Source: Mucidula mucida (lineage: Eukaryota > Basidiomycota > Agaricomycetes > Agaricales > Physalacriaceae). From it: DNA of 11,316 nucleotides. Under the pieces are notes generated by a model. It did no database searches. It was not told the origin of the DNA and saw only the letters and a list, made by a program, of their open reading frames with translations. Every line of letters begins with the position of its first letter. The first letter of the stretch is position 1. The translations under genes were made by a program, and so were the position numbers. The stretch is from NCBI GenBank assembly GCA_015501055.1, contig JADNYV010000985.1:1-11316 (forward strand), in the 5' to 3' direction. Below are positions 1 through 9,493 of the stretch, one piece after another.

Positions 1-1841
1 TTCAACAAACCATTATCAGATACTTCCTCGCGCGGAATGACCTACGACTAACCTTGTATTGTAGAGTTGCAGGTCGAACTTGCGTACAAGATGCGCGAAT
101 GCCAGATAGAGTTCGCACCACGCCAGACTGTCCCATGATGAGCGCTCAACTCAACGTGTACGCAGGTACCAGAATACACACTTTGTTCCCAAGCAGCTCC
201 TTGGTCCTTTAGAAAACACAATAAGATATCTGTCCAGCTTCTGTGAGTCTGGTGTCATCCATCGCTCCGGCTTGAATGCAAGAGGGTCGGGAAAGATGTC
301 GGGTGCTCCGAGCACAAATCGGTGTGAGACGGAAACGGAAGCCTACGATGTTCAGGTGTCAGTCTACAAGATGACTCATGAGAGATCAGGCAGCTGCACT
401 TACGCCGGCCGGAATTGCTGCACCGTCGATGACAGTAGGCGAGGAAACGATGCGCGGCAGGGCAACGGTACACCTATGCTTAAGCGAAGAGCTTCTTTAA
501 TCACAGCTGTCTTCAAAGGTCGTAATCAGGCTAGCGGCCTTCAAAGGGAGCATCCATGCTAACCAGGTAAGGCAACTTTTCCGCCATTTCGTACGAGAAC
601 GGGCTGTCTTTCTCGGGCCAAGCGGCTTGTAGCTCTGCCTCGAGTTTCTTTTTTGCTGATTCGTCGGAGAGGAGATGGAACAAGCCGACCGCCATGGCAT
701 TACTGGTAGTATCCGTGCCTGCGACGAGGAGAACCATTGCCTAATAGTCATCCATCAGGGACAGTCGATTAAGGGAACACAGTTCGACCTGCCTCCTCTA
801 TCAACGCCTTTTTCGATGGTACCTCTCCTTTCTTGATGAGCTCCGGTGTGATCAGTGGTGTAAATGGTCTCGTGTTCTACGCTGGCCAAAATGTCCGGGT
901 TTTTGAGAATCTGGTTGACTCGAGTAGTAAGGAAGCTTCTCATTTGCCACACCCGCAACTTCGGGATTCATCATAGTGCTAAGCCACATCGGGAGATAGC
1001 GCATCATGCGAAGAACGGAAAATACTGCCTGCGGTTGCAAGAGCCGATGCGCTTGCACCGCGCGCATGATAGGATGCTTGAAGCAGGCATAGTAAGGGCG
1101 TCGAAGGAATGCGCGTAACAGTAGGCGGTAACAATGTCCATGGTGAGAGACTGGAAGCCATGGAGGAAGTCAAGGGCTTCGCCATTGTGATGGCGGATCT
1201 GTGTCATAAAGAGGTTGACCTATGCAATGTGAATATTAAAAATCAAGGAACGATGAATGCAGACCTTATCCTGAACAACGTTTTCCAACCTCAGAATTGC
1301 TCGCCGTGAAAAAAGAGGGTTAAGGATATCGCGCCGCTTCTTATGTTCGTGTACGTTAATCATCCCGAAAGCTGCGTCGTCGTTTCCGAAGCATTTATAA
1401 AATGTAGGATCCTTTGAAAATCCAGAGTGGGGAGGATAGATTGTAAAGTAAGCTTCTGGGGTACTGAAATGTAGCTGGAAAGCAAATAAATCAAGGATAG
1501 TAGTAGGCAAAGTGACTGCACGTACTTCGTTCGGCCGTACTCTAATCACAGGACCTAGGAAAAGTCAATTCGCATCATCAGGACTTCTACGAAGCACGTA
1601 ATCCTCTTACCGTATACACGGTGCAACTCTTCAAGACGTTTGAGAAACATACCATTCTTCCATGACGCGTAGTATCCCTGGTAGAAGTCCGTAACTGCGG
1701 CAAGGCGGGGCCAGGGAACGACTTGAGCGGGTGAAAGTACAGTCGATAGCAGACCAGATAACAGAACCGTAGGAAGACAAGGAGCAAAAAAAGTTGGAGG
1801 TAAGAAAACTGGCTGAGTGCGTCGGCTACGAGATTTGACAT
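1..1841 (-). pseudogene. Cytochrome P450 pseudogene, 3' end outside window
   Basis: Remnant of a membrane-anchored microsomal P450 monooxygenase. Traceable exons: 1612-1841, 1526-1554, 1265-1474, 781-1219, 564-740, 404-510, 182-342 and 53-127; the last intron begins at 52 and leaves the window. The start at 1841 is followed by a hydrophobic anchor and a YRLYFHPLKSFPGP hinge. Later exons hold the oxygen-binding I-helix motif AGTDTT (about 705-722), KEALR (the ExxR of the K-helix), KPERW, and the heme-ligand motif FSKGPRSCLG (187-216). Despite this, the homologous frame changes at about 1709, 1083, 940, 860 and 465 with no GT-AG intron to explain it; the changes look like 1-2 nt indels. Splice sites are otherwise conserved. 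The general look is of the large Agaricomycete P450 group often labelled trichodiene-oxygenase-like, but I cannot assign a CYP family or substrate. P450 identity is very sure; loss of function is likely. Confidence 0.9.
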
Positions 1842-1879
1842 GATGATAACGTTTATTGGGACAATAAACATTAGTGGTA

Positions 1880-1885
1880 CTTATA
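1880..1885 (-). promoter_or_regulatory. TATA-like box of the P450 gene
   Basis: TATAAG on the minus strand, about 40 nt upstream of the P450 start codon at 1841. This is a suitable place for a fungal core promoter, so the broken gene may still be transcribed. The call rests on motif and position only. Confidence 0.35.
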
Positions 1886-2198
1886 CAGGAGGGTAAAATG
1901 ATTTGTAAACTCACCGGGGACGCCCAATTATCCCCTCAGTCTCCGACTCTCACACACGGATTTGAGCTTCGAGAACGTTTACGTCTTTTTATGCCGCGTA
2001 TATCGCTTCACCGCTGTGCTGCACGTCACGGTCAAATGGTGCAAGGAAGAAGCAGATAGTTATCTCCGGAGGTACAGTGTTTCGAGCGTCGTACTGTGCT
2101 CAACAGGGCAGCAATCACACCGCTGATTGAAATCAATATACATTTGCCTCTTGAAGATTTTTATAGTAACCCAGGGCGCCGATTACACATGTGCAGAC
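1886..2198. other. Intergenic stretch without recognised genes
   Basis: This stretch lies upstream of the P450 start and before the possible gene at 2240. Short open frames occur on both strands, but none has a recognisable domain or a plausible exon structure. I see no repeat or RNA gene. It presumably holds the upstream control region of the P450 gene. Confidence 0.5.
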
Positions 2199-2204
2199 TA
2201 TAAG
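2199..2204 (+). promoter_or_regulatory. TATA-like box before possible small gene
   Basis: TATAAG lies about 36 nt before the ATG at 2240, a spacing similar to that seen for the P450 and glyoxal oxidase genes in this window. It is weak evidence on its own but supports a start of transcription here. Confidence 0.3.
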
Positions 2205-2239
2205 ACCCTCCTGTAAATCGTCAACAAATCCGAGCACCC

Positions 2240-2730
2240 ATGACTGCCAACGATCAGCAGAAGGGGCATGAGGAAGCAATGAGCATCATCCCTCGCCCAT
2301 CAACGAAAGGGTGAATGCATTTCCACCGTGTCTTCCAAGGCGTATCATCTCGCTCTTGACGCGAAGATGGGTGCCCCGGATTCCTGAACGCGCAGAGCAT
2401 TCAATCCGCCTTCTCCACTTGAGCACAAAGTAATTGCAACGAGCACGCATCTATTGGGTTTGCGGCTTTAGTTTTCGGTCGAGATTGCTCATCCGGCTAG
2501 AAGAGTTCTACGATAAGGTCAGCATGTAAGACATCGGAGGAGAATGTGGGCAAGAGCTTACCTAGAGTGTCATGGTTCCTGCACAGGATGTCAGCAACAC
2601 CTTCGTCCTCCCACGCGTGTTGTCAGGTGGGACACCTCTGCCACGTTCGGAGATACCTAGCCTCATTGACAAATGTCAATGCGGAGGGGAACACCCCGTA
2701 GTGGACGGTGCATTCCATATCTGCATTTAA
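2240..2730 (+). CDS. Possible small four-exon gene, unknown function
   Basis: Not recognised. Four exons (2240-2310, 2367-2429, 2472-2517, 2587-2730) join in phase through GT-AG introns of 56, 42 and 69 nt and give a 107-residue protein ending at TAA 2728-2730. The last exon has codons rich in C or G at the third position (GTC AGC AAC ACC TTC GTC CTC), as in the real genes here, and encodes two close cysteines in KCQCGGEHP. There is no signal peptide, membrane segment or known domain. Exon 1 is short and polar (MTANDQQKGHEEAM). A TATA-like box precedes it. Doubt: the minus strand of 2508-2716 also has an open frame with a plausible 54-nt intron (2508-2561), although that frame contains an in-frame TGA. 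The model is an inference from splice signals and may be a chance chain of open segments or a decayed gene. Confidence 0.35.
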
Positions 2731-2967
2731 TGCGGAAAGGGGTGGCGGGGTGCAGCCAAGAAGGAACCTTTGATTAAAACTGCTGGAGATTGACCTTCGT
2801 CATAATAGAAAAACACGAGCACGGCATAACCACCAATGACACTCATCGGTTTGTACACGGAAAAGAGTCGAAGTCCTTTTGAGGTTACGAAGAATGATGG
2901 CCACAGTTTGAAAGGTCTCAAGTCATTGACCGAGTGGTTGCGGGGAAGAGGAGACCCTTCCGGACAT
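2727..2967 (-). CDS. Speculative small two-exon ORF, unknown
   Basis: Not recognised. From ATG 2967 a short exon of 13 codons (starting MSGRVSSSPQP) could be joined across a 55-nt GT-AG intron to an open frame that ends with TAA at 2727-2729. The product would be about 60 residues. It carries one hydrophobic run (MSVIGGYAVLVFFYY) that could be a membrane segment. Its stop overlaps the stop of the possible plus-strand gene 2240-2730 by two bases, tail to tail. No domain, conserved motif or promoter supports it, so it may be chance. Confidence 0.15.
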
Positions 2968-3772
2968 AGTGATACACATATAACATACCGATTTTGACTC
3001 AGGAGGAACACTTTGAGCATTCAACGTGGCTGTCAGTGACAGGAGAAAGTACTCGGAAAGAACCGAACGTCGCTTCGGATTTTCGGCCTGCTTTCGGGCA
3101 TCTATCGCGCACGTTTTCCTTTGGTTTTCCTCCTCGCACGCGGTCCCATGCAGTAGAGTCAGTTCAAGCTACTATACTTCTCCTAAGCAGATGCGTAGAA
3201 AATAAAGGCCTTCATCGCAGGACTCCGATTGGGCCACCAAATCCGTTGAGTGGTGCCCTTCTTTTTTTTTTCCTTTTCGCCTCTGCTGCGCAAGACGTAC
3301 ATTGTTGGCTATGAGAATCGACGTCTTCGCTGAAAATATTTGTCTGGAAACAACACCTTCACTGGTCCGCCATGAGACGGTTGACACGGAACCCGATTTA
3401 TAAGATCTAGAGCTGCTCACACAGGCTCGCAGCCGCGTATCTGTCAGCCGGGTCCATTGAAACTATTGCGGACCAGAAATAGGCGTTTCCCTCCCGGTCG
3501 TGATGTACCTCAGAATCTGTGCCTTGTGTGAGTGTCTTCTTTCATGGCCGTGTTTCATCTCACGTATGTTCTTTTGCAGCGTAAAAGGCTCGCAACTTGT
3601 CTGCTTCTTCCCACTTGTGTCCGGCAATTGGAAAGTAATGGTCCCCATATGTTTCCCGTGAGCGTGTTCTCATCCCTGAAAACTCACCGGTACGCTTGGC
3701 TGTGGGTAAACGCCGTTCTGTTTAGTCGTTGTTCTCACTATATTTCCCTGTCCGGACGGTCTGACATTCCTT
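2968..3772. other. Intergenic region upstream of glyoxal oxidase
   Basis: Roughly 800 nt without a gene I can support. It contains a pyrimidine-rich patch with a run of T near 3262-3275 and several open frames under 110 codons that lack an ATG near the start or any domain. The right-hand part is the likely promoter of the glyoxal oxidase gene. I recognise no specific factor-binding site. Confidence 0.5.
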
Positions 3773-3777
3773 TATAA
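3773..3777 (+). promoter_or_regulatory. TATA box of the glyoxal oxidase gene
   Basis: TATAA inside CCTTTATAACC, 44 nt before the ATG at 3817. The spacing leaves room for a short leader, as is usual for strongly expressed secreted-enzyme genes in basidiomycetes. The call rests on motif and position. Confidence 0.5.
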
Positions 3778-3816
3778 CCGGCCTTATGAAGCTCTTGAAG
3801 ATCCTGGAACTCGACA

Positions 3817-5902
3817 ATGTTCGCCGTCTTCTTCACTGTCATCGCGGCTGCGTATAAGGCGTCCGCTGCGTCTGAGTCTCTTGGTTGGCACTTTGTCCAA
3901 AATGGTACTACTGGTGTACTAGCACTCGAAGCTATGGTCGTCTCGCCGACGCTAGCGATCATGTTTAACCGACCGTCCAATGACCCGCTCCAAATTAACG
4001 GACATCCCGCTTGGGGGGCATTGTGGAACTTTGAAACCAACACGGCGAGCGCACTCAATGTCCTGACGGATTCGTTCTGTGCATCTGGAGCGTTCATCAG
4101 TAACGGAACTATGGTAGGTATGTCTTACTCCCTTTTGTGCGAAATTGACCGAGTCGACTTTCAGGTGAGCCTTGGCGGCAATCCCGTCGAGCATCTGGAA
4201 ACTGTTCCGGATAAAGATGGCACCATGGGACTTCGCATTTTTGAACCTTGCTTGGATGCTGCTGGCACTGGATGCACGCTGTTCGAGGACCCGGTTAACC
4301 TTCACATGGCCGAGAGTCGATGGTACCCATCATCTATAAGGATATCTGACGGATCTCTAGTGAACATATTCTTAAGATCATCTTGCCTCATTTTTCTAAC
4401 TTATTGCAGATGATTTTAGGTGGCGCCCACCGCAACATGGCGTTTTACAACACTGATCCTGCCAACACAATTGAATTCTTCCCTGCTAAGGACGGCGGCG
4501 TCCCCCGTCCCTCTGCCTTCCTAGAAAGAACGTTGCCGGTCAATATGTTTCCTAGGTCCGTGTCGTCTCCTTTTAATATCATATTCTGAAAGTTCACCAA
4601 AGGGCTCTCGCTCTCCCTGATGGCAAGATCTTTGTCGCTGCAAACAACCAATCCATGATCTACGACATCGAAACCGATACAGAGACGCCGCTTCCCGAAC
4701 TTCCAAACGGTGTGCGAATCACCAATCCCATGGACGGGACGGCGACTCTTCTCCCACTCTCGCCACCTGATTTTATTCCTGAGGTATTAATCTGTGGCGG
4801 GTCCGATACGGACGACCGTATCCCCCCTCTGAACCTTTCTTCGCAACACACGGCGTCTGATCAGTGCAGCAGGATGACGCTGACGCCTGAAGGTATTGCT
4901 CGAGGTTGGGAGATTGAGCACTTGCTCGAACCGCGCACCATGCCAGAAATGATCCTTTTACCGAATGGGCAGGTCCTCATCATCAACGGGGCGGAAAGTG
5001 GTTACGCCGCGCTGGATGGCGTCAGCGATGCCGTGGGCAATTCAAATTCTGACAATCCTGCGTGAGCTTGTTGACATGGTGCGTTCATCGAAGCTGAATG
5101 GTGAATGGCAGGTTTACTCCCTCTCTGTACACGCCGTCGGCGGAAGTTGGACAGCGTATCAGCAATGCCGGTATGCCTACGACTGACATACCACGCATGT
5201 ATCATTCCTCTGTGTCGCTCACACCTATGGGGTAGGTTTTGGCATTAGCTGTCTTTACCCGGTCGTACTAAGTCATTCTCACAGCAACGTCTTCATTGCT
5301 GGGTCTAACCCGAACAATCTTATCACAAACACTAGCGTGAAGTTCCCTTCGTGAGTATACAAGAATTGTGCTTTTCGAGCTGATGAGATTTTAAAACGCA
5401 TGCATCAGGGAATTCCGTGTTGAATACTTGAATCCGCCTTTCATGACCGTTGAGCGACCTGTTCTCCACGACGTGCCTTCACAAATAGGATTTAACGAGA
5501 ACTTCACGATTGGCGTTGACCTTCCGCCTAGCTTGACAGCGTCAACAATCCAAGGTTAGGCTTATGGCCGTTGTCATTCAAATTACCCACTAACGGAAGA
5601 ACAGTCGCTCTAATGGATCTGGGTTTCTCGTCTCATGCGTTCCACTCTAGCTCTCGCCTCGTGTTCATGACTGCGTCGCTTTCAGAGGATAAGACAGAGC
5701 TCACTGTTCTCAGCCCTCCGAACAACAGGGTGTACCCACCAGGACCTGGTATGTTTTTGGTCCATTCATCGTGTGTGTTTGACCTCACCTTGTTCTAGCT
5801 TTCATCTTTGTGACCGTGGATGATGTTACGAGTACAGGTTCCCAAGTCATGGTGGGATCTGGGTTGTCGCCTCCAGTGCCGGATCAGGGTGTGAATCTGT
5901 AG
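3817..5902 (+). CDS. glx: Glyoxal oxidase, secreted radical-copper oxidase (AA5)
   Basis: Secreted copper-radical oxidase that oxidises small aldehydes such as glyoxal and methylglyoxal to acids and reduces O2 to H2O2, which feeds lignin-degrading peroxidases. Nine exons (3817-4113, 4165-4359, 4410-4555, 4603-5061, 5112-5231, 5285-5350, 5409-5554, 5605-5748, 5799-5902) separated by 47-58 nt introns join without a break to 558 residues, close to known fungal glyoxal oxidases. Residues 1 to about 18 are a signal peptide ([17 protein letters not shown]). Next come a kelch-type propeller and, from about residue 425, a C-terminal galactose-oxidase-like domain (DUF1929). Expected active-site residues are present: Cys88 (FCASG) and Tyr153 (RWYPSS), 65 residues apart, forming the cross-linked radical cofactor; Tyr396 and His397 (RMYHSS); and a copper His in SSHAFH (487 or 490). 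Asn29 and Asn96 are possible glycosylation sites. Substrate preference within the family cannot be read from sequence. Confidence 0.95.
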
Positions 5903-6118
5903 GTCGATAATGCATCTTTCATTGTGGACGTTATTCGAATGTCGAATATATCATTTTCTGCTCTGTACAATCCGGTTCGAGGACCTTTCGCGTTGTATAT
6001 GGAGCTTCTCGCACCATGAAGGGTTGTCGGACCGCCTAAGCCGCGCCTTTTAGGTAAAATCCAGATGCGGTTATCGCGTCTTGTTTTCCAACCATCACTA
6101 CCTTCTCCAGGCAATTCG

Positions 6119-6199
6119 GTAAGTATGAGGGACCGGTCCTCTTCAAACAAGTAGTATAGCTAAATTCCCGTCTAGGAAGACTCACTAAATTCAATACAG
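6119..6199 (+). other. Probable 5' UTR intron of first F-box gene
   Basis: A strong donor (GGTAAGTATG) at 6119 and an acceptor (AATACAG) ending at 6199, with a branch-like ACTAAAT shortly before it, lie immediately upstream of the ATG at 6207. The frame of that ATG has no upstream in-frame ATG before a stop across the splice, so the intron would sit in the leader. RNA evidence is lacking. Confidence 0.5.
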
Positions 6200-6206
6200 A
6201 TTCGAT

Positions 6207-7572
6207 ATGCAAGACATCCCCAATGAGGTGCTCGGAGAAATATTCCTCCACCTTATGAACCTCTCGGTCCCCGAATTCATCTTTTCACAACCCAAAGTCT
6301 TGCTCTCAGAACGCGACATCGACGACTCGATTGCATCTATCCGTTCGTTCCAAACCATGTTGGCATCAATGTCGACAATGGCGCGCATGCTCCATATCCA
6401 ATTCGCGTCTCTGGACTACGCTCGCGTTTATAGCTCCAGACCATGCCATCTCTACAGAAGTGGACTGCAAAACGGTCTGGGAAGTTATGGAGCAAGAAAT
6501 ATCTCGCTCGGGCCAACGTCGGGTTACAATTTTGTGTAACTTGACCAACGACACCCACGTGGAGACCGCCGCTACTTTCCTAGAGCGTATTCTTCAGCTG
6601 GTTGCTACTCGTGGGGAAGTCGTTTGGCTTAATCTCGCTTTCCCGGTGGCAGAACTCGTCAATAAAGAACCCGATGGTGGTTCAGTCCGCTACTTGCGGA
6701 TCGGCACGAATCCCTCAGTATACCCATGGCAAACCAAGAATTGGATGTCGCGTTTCGTGGCGAGCAATAGTCGCACATTGACGGAGCTTCATGTTCCGTC
6801 GAACCTTGTAGTCGATGCCCCGATCGAGAAGGGAAACATGAGGCAGTTGAAATCACTGCACCTCGACGATTCCATTTCATACTCTGTTCTCAGGGACCTT
6901 GGGGCGCAATTGGAGTCACTCTTTCTTCTAGAGTTAACGCACATCTCGGGCCCTCACATACGTCACGTACTTCCTCTCTTGACTCATCTTCAATTTTTCT
7001 CTGCTCGCGGCAATTACCTCTTTTCCACGGTTCTTGACGGTTTAACGCTGCCAGCACTCCGGAGTATTGATTGACCTTCGGTCCTATGAGGCATGGCCTA
7101 TGCAACCATCAATTTCTTCGATCGCAGTCAGTGTCAATTAACCAGACTCGTAGTCCACAGTCGTATAACGAGAATGATTATTGACATCTTCAAAATGTTC
7201 GGTCGGACCTTGGTCGAACTTACGGTGATCATGCTCGACTTCAGGGATAGAGACTCCATGATCGATATACTTCTGGATTATATCGCAAACTCTACCATCA
7301 CGACGCTCCCTTCCCTCCGACGTCTCGTTCTACAAACCCACTCTGGGCAAAAGCCTGCCTGTGAGCAGATGTTGCTTTCCCGCGTGGTGAACTGGCGAGA
7401 TAAGGGAGTTGCGCGGCTTGAAATATGTTTCCTTTTGGTCATGGAGCCAGAAGGAGAGGCGAAGGCAGACTGGACTAGCATACGTGCCTTTGAGGGTCCG
7501 GAATATAGATTTCATCATATCCTCCTCTTCATTGATATTATGCGGCTCCAACGCGGAGGCTTACTACGCTAA
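6207..7572 (+). pseudogene. F-box protein gene interrupted by two in-frame stops
   Basis: F-box proteins bind SKP1 through the N-terminal F-box and present substrates to an SCF ubiquitin ligase. Exon 1 (6207-6266) encodes the F-box start IPNEVLGEIFLHLM. A 43-nt intron (6267-6309, weak donor GTCCCC) restores the frame to a segment with CRQWRACSISNSRLWTTLAF, the usual second half of this Agaricomycete F-box. A leucine-rich region follows (LTELHVPSN, LKSLHLDD, LLELTHISG, LPLLTHLQF). The frame stops at TGA 7072-7074 and again at TGA 7087-7089, then stays open from 7093 to 7572 in the same frame with a plausible C-terminal half (DRSQCQLTRLVV, LPSLRRLVLQTH, GPEYRFHHI). Between the stops another frame reads DLRSYEAWPMQ, which suggests two compensating indels, possibly a duplicated ATTG at 7066-7073. 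No intron removes the stops. A truncated 274-residue product is the alternative. Confidence 0.72.
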
Positions 7573-8005
7573 ATACCTTGTAGTACATGAACTTGTACTA
7601 GTAAGTACCAACAACTGTTTTCAATCTCTTCTTGGAGAAGAAAAGTGGATCTATCATTCGTTCAGCCTACTTACTACCTCTAGTATAGAGACGGATGAAC
7701 GCTGTCCCTAAACTTTCGAGATAGTGTGAACAATTAAGCAGAACTTGGCCTATTTTCTGCTGTTGTTTCCATCCAAAGCTGCAGGAAGTTGACTATATAG
7801 TAATATACTATTACCGGTCTACGCCAAGCTGCCTTTCTTCAAATCTTTCGATAGAGATCTGCCTTGAATAACGAAAAACACCCACGCAACTCTCGTATCT
7901 TACTGTAATGTTCACATATTGACAGAGATCTGACAGACGAGTCACCATCATGATCATGACTCGGATGGACCTGCCTTGTCTAAGGACAGTCATCACTGTT
8001 ATTCC
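7573..8005. other. Intergenic gap between the two F-box genes
   Basis: About 430 nt, AT-richer than the genes. It includes short imperfect palindromes such as ATAGTA-ATA-TACTAT near 7796-7810 and repeated GTAC/TAGTA patches near 7580-7605. It should hold the 3' end of the first F-box gene and the promoter of the second. I see no further gene. Confidence 0.5.
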
Positions 8006-9295
8006 ATGGATGCCCTTCCCCAGGAGCTTGTCGATGTAATCATCGATATAGTCGCGTCGTGCAGCGACGAGGTGCCCATAGCAGATCTGAAGGTTCTCCG
8101 GCTTGTATGTCGCTCCTTCGAATACCGCTGTCGCAGCCATCTATTCCGCCATATCACGTTGGATCCCTTCCGAATTGATAGTGATGAGAACTCTGTCGCG
8201 TACATTCACCCGTGCATACAGCCCTCTAGCGCATCATCATTTGCGCCGCTTATACGCTCATGCACGGTTAGTATCGTCGAGCACCTTTTCAGTCCCCTCG
8301 TTCGTCGCGTAACCAGCTGTACCCTTCTCCGTATCACCAACTTGGAGACCCTCATCATCGACCTCATCGGCGCGCCTTATTTCAGGCGGAAGTGGGAGCC
8401 GTACATCACCCTCATGGAATGGACCATTCCCCTTCTTCCTTCCGTTGTGAACTTGTTGATCAAGGGGTACCAATTTCGGCCTGCTGTCATCCCCATTGCC
8501 GTCGTAGCGTCACTCCCCAACGTGGGCTGCCTATCTTTTTCCGATTCAATATATTGGGCCGGGGGCCCACAGCATGTGCCAGAACCTCCCACTCCGGCAT
8601 TGGTGGGACCCGTCCATCTCCGTTGCATGTTCGAGCCAAAACCCTTCCAGGACGAACGTAGCGCTGAGAGACTCGCCCTTACAATGAAAGCACCCCTCGT
8701 GTACTACTCGAGAACTCTGGTACAGCTTTCAATCATATGTGGAACGCATCTAGGATTTAGTATCGGTGCGTTGACACACCTCTTTATGTTTTGCTCAGGT
8801 CCTTAGTTGTCGGTACCCGACTTAGATCTGGACAGTGTGCCCGAAATCCTCTCAATCCCCTGTGTTTCTATCGAGTCATCGCATGAGGTCTTGCAATCTT
8901 TCGTCGCCCTCTTGTACAATGCCGGCATTAACAAGCGTGTACACACGAGGGACATTCGGCTGACTGTAAAGATGCCCCATTCAATCCAGAAACGATGCGA
9001 CCTATGGTTGTGGATGAAGGGTTTCAATCGGTGGAATGCCTCTTTGCGCGAGAGGCGCAACATTCCCCGCCTGGATGTTATCCTCAACCAGCCGCATTTA
9101 CGCCAAGGAAAGAAGTTCACTATCACCGTCACAATCGCGGGCTGCGGAGAGTGGACGTCGCATCGGTGTTTGAAATGTGCAACAGTGGCCTTTGGCTATT
9201 GGAATCATGATTCTGTGAATGAGTTTAGTGTGCGGTTCAAGGGACAGTCTGTTTCTCGGGTGACTTTTGACGGTGTGGGGTTCCTGGAGACGTAG
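8006..9295 (+). pseudogene. F-box-type gene with one in-frame TAG, status uncertain
   Basis: Probable SCF substrate adaptor of a second basidiomycete F-box subfamily. The ATG at 8006 (CCATGG context) gives residues 4-52 with the F-box: LPQELVDVIIDIV, then LKVLRLVCRSFEYRCRSHLF. A leucine-rich, poorly conserved region follows. The frame meets TAG at 8804-8806 after 266 codons, then stays open in the same frame to the stop at 9293-9295. The whole is 429 codons, a normal length for this family. The 40 nt before the TAG look like the end of an intron (GTTGAC branch, pyrimidines, GCTCAG), but every donor I tried with that acceptor keeps the TAG. Only an 87-nt intron from GTACAG (8720) to CTTAG (8806) removes it in phase. 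So it is either an intron-bearing live gene or a gene with one nonsense change. The intergenic gap to the convergent next gene is 198 nt. Confidence 0.65.
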
Positions 9296-9381
9296 AGACA
9301 GGTTCGTGATGCATTACATTAGTGCGCCACACTGACACGAATTCACCGTAGATATCAAGTAATAGTAGATCGTCCAAAGTA

Positions 9382-9417
9382 GTACCTGCTTTGGTATATG
9401 TAGAGTAGAACAGGTAC
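9382..9417. repeat. Small inverted repeat between convergent genes
   Basis: GTACCTG and CAGGTAC form a 7-bp inverted repeat with about 22 nt between the arms. A second small stem (CCAAAG/CTTTGG) overlaps it on the left. It lies in the 198-nt gap between two convergent genes, where both 3' ends must form. It may be chance. Confidence 0.25.
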
Positions 9418-9493
9418 ATGTTTCAATTTATACTACTAGAGTGATGAGCGCTCAGCCTCCGATGCTCAGTCAACGGTGATCCCAGTAAACAGC

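Noticed and set aside
136..148. A 13-nt sequence with palindromic core (TGATGAGCGCTCA) that recurs near 9442-9454.
   Set aside because: One repeat of this length is near chance expectation in an 11-kb window, and the two sites share no other context.
2497..2716. Minus-strand open frame with a plausible 54-nt intron opposite the possible small gene.
   Set aside because: It contains an in-frame TGA and no recognisable domain; the plus-strand frame has better codon use. It is kept only as the competing explanation.
2994..3314. Open frame of 106 codons on the plus strand.
   Set aside because: It starts with TTG, runs through the T-rich patch, has no domain and no promoter or splice context that suggests a gene.
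3532..3777. Open frame of 81 codons just upstream of glyoxal oxidase.
   Set aside because: It covers the TATA box of the enzyme gene, lacks any known motif and ends inside the core promoter.
3738..4305. Minus-strand open frames opposite the first glyoxal oxidase exons.
   Set aside because: They mirror a well-supported coding region and carry no independent motif.
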